From Isoetes taiwanensis (taxonomy: Eukaryota > Streptophyta > Lycopodiopsida > Isoetales > Isoetaceae), in NCBI GenBank assembly GCA_021234155.1, contig JAJEKV010000086.1:250001-314000 (forward strand): a stretch of DNA of 64,000 nt. The letters are read 5' to 3'. Of the stretch, positions 57,400-64,000 are shown in pieces (position 1 is the stretch's first letter; every line of letters starts with the position of its first letter). Below the pieces are notes generated by a model. It made no database searches. It worked only from the letters and a program-made list of their open reading frames with translations, and had not been told where the DNA came from. A program made the translations under genes and the position numbers.

Positions 57400-59860
57400 T
57401 TGCCAAAAACATTTGCCAAGCGGCAGCTCCGTCACATCCTGGATCCAGGTACCCGCTTGCAGGCCACCACGATCCGGCAAAGATCCGGAAGGACACAAAG
57501 GCGCGGTACCTTGCCAAGCATCGTGGGGAGATGTTGCGCCTCTGCTGGACACTCATCCTCCGAACCTTTTGGTATGAAGTGCTTCAAAGGCCAGCCCGAC
57601 CCTACGGGGGACATCACACCCGCGTGGGAGCGAAATGGATGGCGGCTCTATGACCCGCCAGGGACGCGTACGCCCATACCCCCACAGGATGGCCCCCCAT
57701 TGGTTCTCGTGGATGAGGATGTTGAGGAGGGCCTGCAACGGCTAGCTAATGGGAAGGCAGCTGACCTCGATGGTATGCATTTAGTTACTCAAGTGGGCGT
57801 GGCGGCCGCTTGTCTAGGTCCTCACTACCCCTGTTCAGCGAGCATTGCGGGGAGGGTTTCCCCGACAATGGACCCTGGCGGGGTTGTTCCCATTCACAAG
57901 ACAGGCGACCCACATTTCCCGCCAATTCTGCCGGACGATCATGGTCGATTCGGTATTTGCCAAACCGTTATCGGCATTCTCGGCGGCAAAGATTGACCCC
58001 CGGGCGGAAGCTGGATGTCGCGAACCCTCACAAAAAAAAAAAAAAAAAACCCTAGTCAACGATTGACCATATCTTTACGCATATTGCGACGATTGAAGAT
58101 TTCCGGAATCACCGGGCCGGACTTGTATTGCCGCTTTATGGACTTCGCAAAGGCTTTTTCTACGGTCCCCCTGAAAAAGTTGTGGGCTAGGATCAAGGTC
58201 AAAAGGCCTCCCAAACTCCTGTTGCGAGAATGCCATATCTGTGTTGTATGAGAGTTGTTTTGGCGGATGCGCCGGCCAGCCAAGCATTTACCCGGTGAGT
58301 ATCGGGTCCGCGGTGGTTGCCCCTCTCTGCCGACACTTTTGGCCTCTACATTGATCGATTAGAGCCCCGGCTTCGGAGCATGGGGGGATGGCATACATCT
58401 TTTGCACCGTGTCATCCGCCAAGCTCATCTATAAAGACGATGTTGGCCTCGCTTTGGCCCACACCCCAAGATATCACGCCTCACCGGATGCCCTAGACAC
58501 ATTTTGTCGTCGCTGGACATGCTTGCGTCAATCTGCCAAGACCGGGTGGTTCTCATATCCTCTTCCGCGTCACCCCATGCCTCCCCGCACTCACATATCG
58601 GGGGATGGCTGTAGGCGTCACGCCCACCTACAAGTACCTAGGGGTGGAGTTCCCTCCTCGCTCTGGCTGAGGCGTCTATCCGCTATGGGTGACAGAAAGG
58701 CTGGAAAGCGCTTTTATGCAATGCGAGAACAAGGATCACCGTGCAGAGCTATATGATTGGGGCCATCGGTCCACATCTGTTCGGGCACCGGGAGCCCGTC
58801 CTTCAGACGGGTCGAGGTTTGAGGCCCCGGCCGTCTCTTGACGACTGGAATGACTTGGAGCAGGTGCGTAAGGCATTTTTGGCACGGGCACTTGGGGTGA
58901 AACCTTCAGTCCCCTATCGGTTCTGCTGCAGAAACCGATTCTTGCGCTTCAGGTGGCAGCCCTTTGATAGACACATCGTCTATTTTTCGAAAGTGGTTAC
59001 TATGGGTGATGCTCGGCTCCCTTTGGCTTACTTGTGGCCATGAGTCCGCTTACCGCTTAGGGCTGTTTGGAGGGTAAGAGAGATCGGTGGTTCGCCCGGA
59101 TGGAGCGTCGAGGAGCACATATCGTCTGTTTGGGCCAGCGGCCGATCGTGGCGGCTGCGGGAGTACCTAGATGCTTGTTTCCCTTGGCAAGCTCACGGGA
59201 CCCCATTGCTCTAGAGCAGGTCAAAATGGCCCATTACAAAGGAGCACATCAACCCGTGTTAGCCGGGGCCCACCTGCTCTACCCGCGTTCCCGGTGCCCA
59301 AAAAAGCGAGGGCTCATTGCCTCCATTCCGCCGAGGGTGCCCACCATCTTCGCGTCGAGGCGGGCGGGTGGATTGGGGGAGCCCGCCGGGGCAGTTTGAT
59401 GTCGGTCTTTATCAAGCGGGTGCCGTTGAGGGATGAGTCTCACACTTTCGAGTTGCCCGGCCGTTGGTCGGTTCGGGCCGATATCGCTCCTTAGTTAGCG
59501 GCGGGCGTGCCCTTGCATTTGCTTGATGAACACACCGTCGACACGTGCCACGGGGTCATACATCCGGGAGGTAATGGACCTGCGAGGTCACCTTTGCCCC
59601 CCTTTGGCTGTCCACGACTAGGCACTACGGGGTGGTGCATGATCAGATATATTGGGATGTTTCTGCATTTTTATATGATTAGCATAGTTTGTCGGCGGCC
59701 GATTGTCGCCACGGTTTTTCCCTCGAAAACCCTTCGGGGCGGGGGTTTTTTAATCCGGGCAGTAATCCGCTTGCTGCGTTTTTGTATTGGGTCCCATAGA
59801 CCGATTGGTCTCCGTGGACGATAAAAGTAACTTCCTTCCTTCCTTCCTTCCTTTGGATCC
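57400..59860 (+). mobile_element. Decayed LINE (non-LTR retrotransposon) with reverse transcriptase remnants
   Basis: Frames switch often, but conserved LINE blocks follow in order on plus. They are RYLAKHRGEMLRLCW (about 57510), DEDVEEGLQRLANGKAADLD (57711), MDFAKAFSTVPLKKLW (58138, the first catalytic block F-DF-KAFD), YKDDVGLALAHT (58430, the YADD box as YKDD), YKYLGVEF (58632), IGPHLFG (58760) and FLARALGVKPSVPY (58877). The GC content is much higher than the surroundings. An A tract at 58031-58048 may be an insertion scar. The remnant ends near a (TTCC)n run at 59831-59855. It encodes nothing functional. Confidence 0.8.
59831..59855. repeat. (TTCC)n microsatellite at the LINE 3' side
   Basis: Six near-perfect TTCC units follow the last LINE-like sequence. 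Simple repeats at the 3' end are common for plant and animal LINEs, so this may mark the element's end. Confidence 0.75.
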
Positions 59861-60401
59861 ATTTGCTTTAAACGTCAAGATTGCTCATTTTCTTAGCCTT
59901 GAACATTAACCAAAAAAAAAAAAAGACCTTACATTTTTCTGAACCCAACTTAATCCATAACCGATGAAGACTTGCAAAATGTTGTTTTCACATCATTGGG
60001 AGCCAAGTATGTTAAGTTTGAAACCTTGAAAGCCGAATTGAAAAGCAACGGATGCGAGAGGACATGGAAATGGATGAGGACAACAAGCTTTCATTTTTCC
60101 TTAGCACTCCTGAGAGTAAGGAATTGCCACTGTTTTAAAACTGAAATGATCTATATTGTTTGAGAGAAACATGATAAAGATCTGATTTGCATTTGTAACA
60201 GGAATCAATTTGAGAAAAGGATAAATTTCCGCCTCTTACAGGAAAATTTGGAGTTAGGGTGCTTGTGGCTGCTCGAATTTGGAATAAATCTTGGACAAGA
60301 ATAATTTGTAAGATGTGGTCTATGTTAAATTGATGTTACATTTGGGAACCAGAATTTATGCATGTTGCAGTTTTCTGCAGATTCGCTAGTTGTTGGAACT
60401 C

Positions 60402-60429
<28 letters not shown>
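60402..60429. repeat. Poly(A) run of 28 bases
   Basis: The run is uninterrupted, with no AATAAA in the preceding 40 bp. It could be the tail of a short retroposed sequence on plus (59900-60401). That stretch has no recognisable gene. Confidence 0.8.
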
Positions 60430-60432
<3 letters not shown>

Positions 60433-60809
60433 AGTCCATTAAGTTAAATCTTCTACATATTTCAATCAAGTTACCTAATTTCCCTTATTCTGCATTTATT
60501 CAGTTATCTATTATATCTTTGTTCATTTCTTATTCTATTAGATGCTGAAAAGTCTTGATTGATGTGTTGCCATGAAAAGATATGCCAATTTCAAACTCAT
60601 GTTAGCCTTTCGTCTAGAATTCCATCTCCTGTAATTAGAATATATGTTTCTTAAGCCCTTCAAGCGGACCACGACCTTTGTCCTCCTTGCATTTCATGAC
60701 ATATATGTAAAAATCTAGGTTGGTTGCCAAACGAAGCCTGGAGGTTCAGGATCAAAAAATCTATTGTAGATAAGCCTAGGACGCTAGTAGAGAAAAAATA
60801 TGTCAAAAG

Positions 60810-61430
60810 TTGCAAAAGCTGAAGAAGAAAGGGAAAATTAAGAATCTGGCACAATTATTCAGTAAGGCTAAAGCTTTAGCTTCTGATCTAGGGGAAGAAT
60901 TGACAGAGAATAGCAGGATATGCAAAGTACATTTTAGAGAGCCAAAGCTTCCAAATGTGCAGCCCGCATATGCTATTAGTAGAGAAGAAATGGTTGATGC
61001 AACGGAAGCCACTTATTATGCTCTAAAAAAGCAAGGAGGGAGAAGAAAGAGGGAAATATTGACTTAGAAGGTGGTATGGTAGAACTCAAGGAAGAATTGA
61101 GAAGGGTGCAAGAAGAGTTGAAAATGCAAAAGGAATAGACAGTAGCATACGTAGATGGATTCAAATTATTGCTCGAAGAAATGAAGACTATGAAGGAAAG
61201 GAGACAAGATGCAAGAATTGCCAGAAGGTAGATCATGATGAATCAAAGTATTTTAGGAGACTGTGTCCCAAATGTGGTAAGTCATGTCATTTTGAGAGGG
61301 AATGCACAATTTGTAATTATTGTGGACTTCATCATGACAAGTTTGATTTTTATCTTAAGTTCTTAGATAATGAGAGAATAATAACGTACACAGCTGTGTT
61401 GGAATCTCTTACAAAGTAATAGTTTTTTAT
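60810..61430 (+). pseudogene. Gag-like fragment with coiled coil and CCHC zinc knuckle
   Basis: An 85-codon frame from 60810 is lysine-rich (KLKKKGKIKNLAQLFSKAKA). After a stop the sequence gives a charged helical stretch (EELRRVQEELKMQKE). Then at about 61262-61304 comes CPKCGKSCHFEREC, a correct C-x2-C-x4-H-x4-C knuckle, followed by a broken second one (CNYCGLHHDKFD). This is the layout of retroelement gag proteins, with several stops and frame changes. No reverse transcriptase is near, so the family cannot be assigned. Confidence 0.55.
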
Positions 61431-62900
61431 GAAAACTTTCGTGTACAAAGTGGGGTGAAGGGTCGAAAGACTGAGTTTGTTTGCAGACGCCTGTCGTCCT
61501 CCCCAAGACAACTGCTTTGATACTTGTTTATCGTTGTTGGATGCAGGTAACAGAATAAACTCTTCCTAAATCATTGTATGCTGCTCTTGATGATTTGATA
61601 GAAAGCTCTATTAATGGTGCAAGGTTTGTTTTTAATTGGGGAAGACTATATATGAATTCTGAAGTTTTGGTTTTAGGTCTTAAATGAAGCAGAACACATA
61701 GTTGAATTTCTAGGAATGGAACTTAGAGAACATGGGACAAGTTGGAATATTTGAGCATAATCTTAAAGTTTAATATTTGGAAACAAAGTGGTTGAACATT
61801 CACCATTCTAATTCTGATTCAATAAAGTGACGAAGTTTAAATCTTAAGGGGAGTATAACAATAAAAAGAAATTCACGATAATGGATTCCAAAAACCTTGG
61901 GAAGAGGAAATGGAGACTATTATTAAAAAGGTTAATATTTACAGCATAATTTGCATGTGGCCGTAAAAATTAAAACCTTAAGCCATAACGGGGATTTTTT
62001 TATTTTTTTTTTAGGGCTAAAAGTGTGTAAGGCTACGAAATCTAGGTGTCAAAGCTTACAGTAAGGTAACAGCACCTTATAAGGTCTTGCCAGATCTTAT
62101 ACAGAAGGTATTAATTCTAGTACTAAATCTAGTATTGGGTAGATATTTGATCAAGAAAGCTGAGGCAAATGCTAAGTTGGGTCTTAAGTAAAAGGTTGTG
62201 TTCAACTTCCGGCCTGCATCCAAGGCCCTAAAAATAGAGAGTGAGAAAATACCAAAGGATGGTAAGACGGATAATGATTATAATGCAAGTGATTATGATA
62301 CCAGTGAAAGCTGGAGTGATGGGGAATCTGAAGATGAACTAAATCTATGTCTAGAGCTAGAAAAAGCCCGAAAGGGCAAAGGAAATCTCGCTGATGATGC
62401 CTGTCCTGCAAGTCCTGCTAATGAGGAAGTGGAGCTTAATAATACAGTCCTTCCCATAGTATTTGGGGATGAAAATACCTCTGATCAAGAAACACATATA
62501 TATTGTAACCCGGGGATAAGGCCAACACATTTGCAGTTCACATGGTGTTAGGAGGTGAATGCAACACTGGAATTTGACCTCAACTTAAGCTCTCTGGTTT
62601 GATTTTTATTCTAAGTTCTTAGAAAATGAGGGAGTAATAACATACGCAGCTGTGTTGGCAATCTCTTATAAAGTAATAGTTTTTATGAAAACTCTCATAT
62701 ACAAAGTGGGTTAAAGGGTTGAAAGACCGATTTTGTTTGCAGACGCATGTCGTCCTCCTCATGGCAAATGTATTGACACTTGTTTGTTGTTGTTGGATGC
62801 AAGTAACAGAACAAACTCTTCCTAAATCTCTGTATGTTGCTCTTGATGATTTGGAAGAAAGCTCTATTAAGGATGCAAGGTTTGCTTTTAATTGAGAAGA
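61348..62900 (+). repeat. Direct repeat pair of about 300 bp, 1.25 kb apart
   Basis: Bases 61348-61649 and 62599-62899 are alike at roughly 85 % (TTTGATTTTTAT...GTTTGTTTTTAATTG). The intervening part contains a 117-codon acidic frame (62198-62551; DYDTSESWSDGESEDELN) that resembles no domain I know. The repeats lack TG...CA ends, so they are probably an internal duplication or two copies of one decayed element rather than LTRs. Confidence 0.65.
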
Positions 62901-63537
62901 CTATGAATTCTAAAGTTCTGGTTTAACAAAGTGACATGGTAAAATACTGTACTATCTATTACATAAGGTGAGAAAGCATGTTTTTTTTTTTTAATTCAGG
63001 GCCTGGAAATATAAGGGCCTTGTATCTTGGAATTTTCCAACCTAACCATAAGTGTAGACCAACATAACACCTCTGTTATGAAGGTTGATATGGACCAAAA
63101 ACAAAAAGGTGTTCTTTTTTATGTAAATTATAAATATATGAGAATATTTGAGCTTTGAAAAAAACCAGATGTGCAAATTGTTTCGAATGGCCTCCCAATC
63201 TAAAAAACAAGCATGCGAAGGGCAACCCATAAGATGGTTGAATGAAAGTTGCATTGCAATGGAGCAAACAAGAAGGGTGTGGCGAGCTATGGGTGAACTC
63301 GGAATTGCAGAGTGGAATGAAGGGACTTGATCAAGATATGTAGAAGATGGATTAGTTGTTCGAGGCATTCATACCCTCCCATCGTTATTTACATTTTTTA
63401 AATTTTAGGAAGCTCTTTATCTTCGTCAAGGCAAGTGGGTCTGTGTTCTTGCCTGATACTCTGATCATTCTTGTCAAGAATGGAAAATGGGTCCCCAAAA
63501 CCTGTAGAATCCGGTTCTTCTTGCCTTGACGTTGTAC

Positions 63538-63670
63538 AATGGCATGGGGTCAGCCATTCTTGCTGCCCCATGACCCTCCAGAATCGGTCCTGGCTCCTGA
63601 TTCTCAGACCGCCTGGCTCCCTGATTCTGCAGGTCATGGGGGCAGCAAGAATGGCTGACCCCATGCCATT
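63538..63670. repeat. Foldback hairpin with 38-bp arms
   Basis: The segment 63538-63575 (AATGGCATGGGGTCAGCC...) pairs with 63632-63670 with a single extra G and no mismatch. The 56-bp loop contains CTCCTGATTCT and CTCCCTGATTCTGC, themselves similar. The whole is about 133 bp, the size of a small foldback element or a small-RNA precursor. No target duplication is evident. Confidence 0.85.
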
Positions 63671-64000
63671 CTACATAACATCAAACCATATATAAGTCAT
63701 TCACTTTTGATTCTATTCTTCAATATTCCATGATGCTCCATTGCATGCGTGCCAATTGTCAAAAAAAATTTTCGGGGAACATTTTCCTAATTTTGCATTC
63801 TTGCATTTATTGAGGAGGAGCCACAGCCACGTGACTCCCCTTCCTCGATCAATCCCCCTTCTTGCATTTATTGAGGAGAAGAAGCTCCGTTTACAGAAAC
63901 AGAGCAAACAGGAGGCCGCTTGCTTAGCTTCGTTACCGCATTGGAACGCAGAGAAATAATGTTGTTTCTGCCCTCTTCGGCTCCTCTAGCACCGGCGGCC
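63671..64000. other. Window end without a recognisable gene
   Basis: CTTGCATTTATTGAGGAG occurs twice (about 63801 and 63861). The frames on both strands here overlap and resemble no known family. Any gene continuing beyond 64000 cannot be judged from this window. Confidence 0.4.

Noticed and set aside
61348-62900. The 300-bp direct repeats as LTRs
   Set aside because: They lack TG...CA ends, primer site, purine tract and flanking duplication.
1-64000. CRISPR arrays, bacterial operons, rRNA genes or organelle genes
   Set aside because: All recognisable genes have eukaryotic introns or belong to eukaryotic retroelements and transposons; the tandem repeats lack unique spacers.

Overview
The window is nuclear DNA of a land plant. 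The evidence is a complete beta-expansin gene with short GT-AG introns, several kinds of plant LTR retrotransposon primed by initiator tRNA-Met, tRNA-derived SINE-like sequence, and exon remnants of plant nuclear genes (EMC3 and importin-9 types). Most of the window is layered transposable-element sequence with few genes. This suits a large genome such as a fern or another non-flowering vascular plant, but I cannot fix the species. There are no operons, rRNA genes, CRISPR arrays or organelle signatures.

Layout. 1-1574: short tandem repeats and a minisatellite. 1575-9353: a 7.8-kb DNA transposon with perfect terminal inverted repeats and a 4-bp target duplication, sitting exactly inside the minisatellite. 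It carries two convergent, intron-containing, now frameshifted genes. The plus-strand gene encodes coiled coil, RING-like finger and Ulp1-like protease; the minus-strand gene encodes a transposase-like protein. 9354-14711: the other half of the minisatellite, then low-information sequence. 14712-16689: a solo LTR with its own 5-bp duplication, into which a very young 437-bp TRIM has inserted. 19903-29397: a minus-strand LTR retrotransposon with 2.5-kb LTRs and a decayed 3-kb interior; its 5' LTR is interrupted by a 1.4-kb hAT-like element. 29536-30465: a near-perfect inverted repeat with arms of about 357 bp. 30888-31659: a three-exon gene of unknown function on the minus strand. 32241-32965: a cluster of hairpins and a TIR element. 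37971-39146: the expansin gene, followed 65 bp later by a Helitron-type terminus. 42239-45275: a Copia element whose two halves now lie in opposite orientation but share a target duplication. 45734-54752: exon fragments of at least three unrelated genes, all on the plus strand, with a second Helitron-type terminus among them. 55440-56583: a poly(A)-tailed retrocopy. 57400-59860: a decayed LINE reverse transcriptase. 60810-62900: a decayed gag-like zinc-knuckle element with an internal 300-bp direct repeat. 63538-63670: a foldback hairpin.

The only genes that look intact are the beta-expansin, a wall-loosening protein, and probably the unknown three-exon gene. The most unusual object is the DNA transposon at 1575-9353, because it combines RING-like and SUMO-protease-like domains with a transposase-like protein and because its insertion site can be reconstructed to the base.
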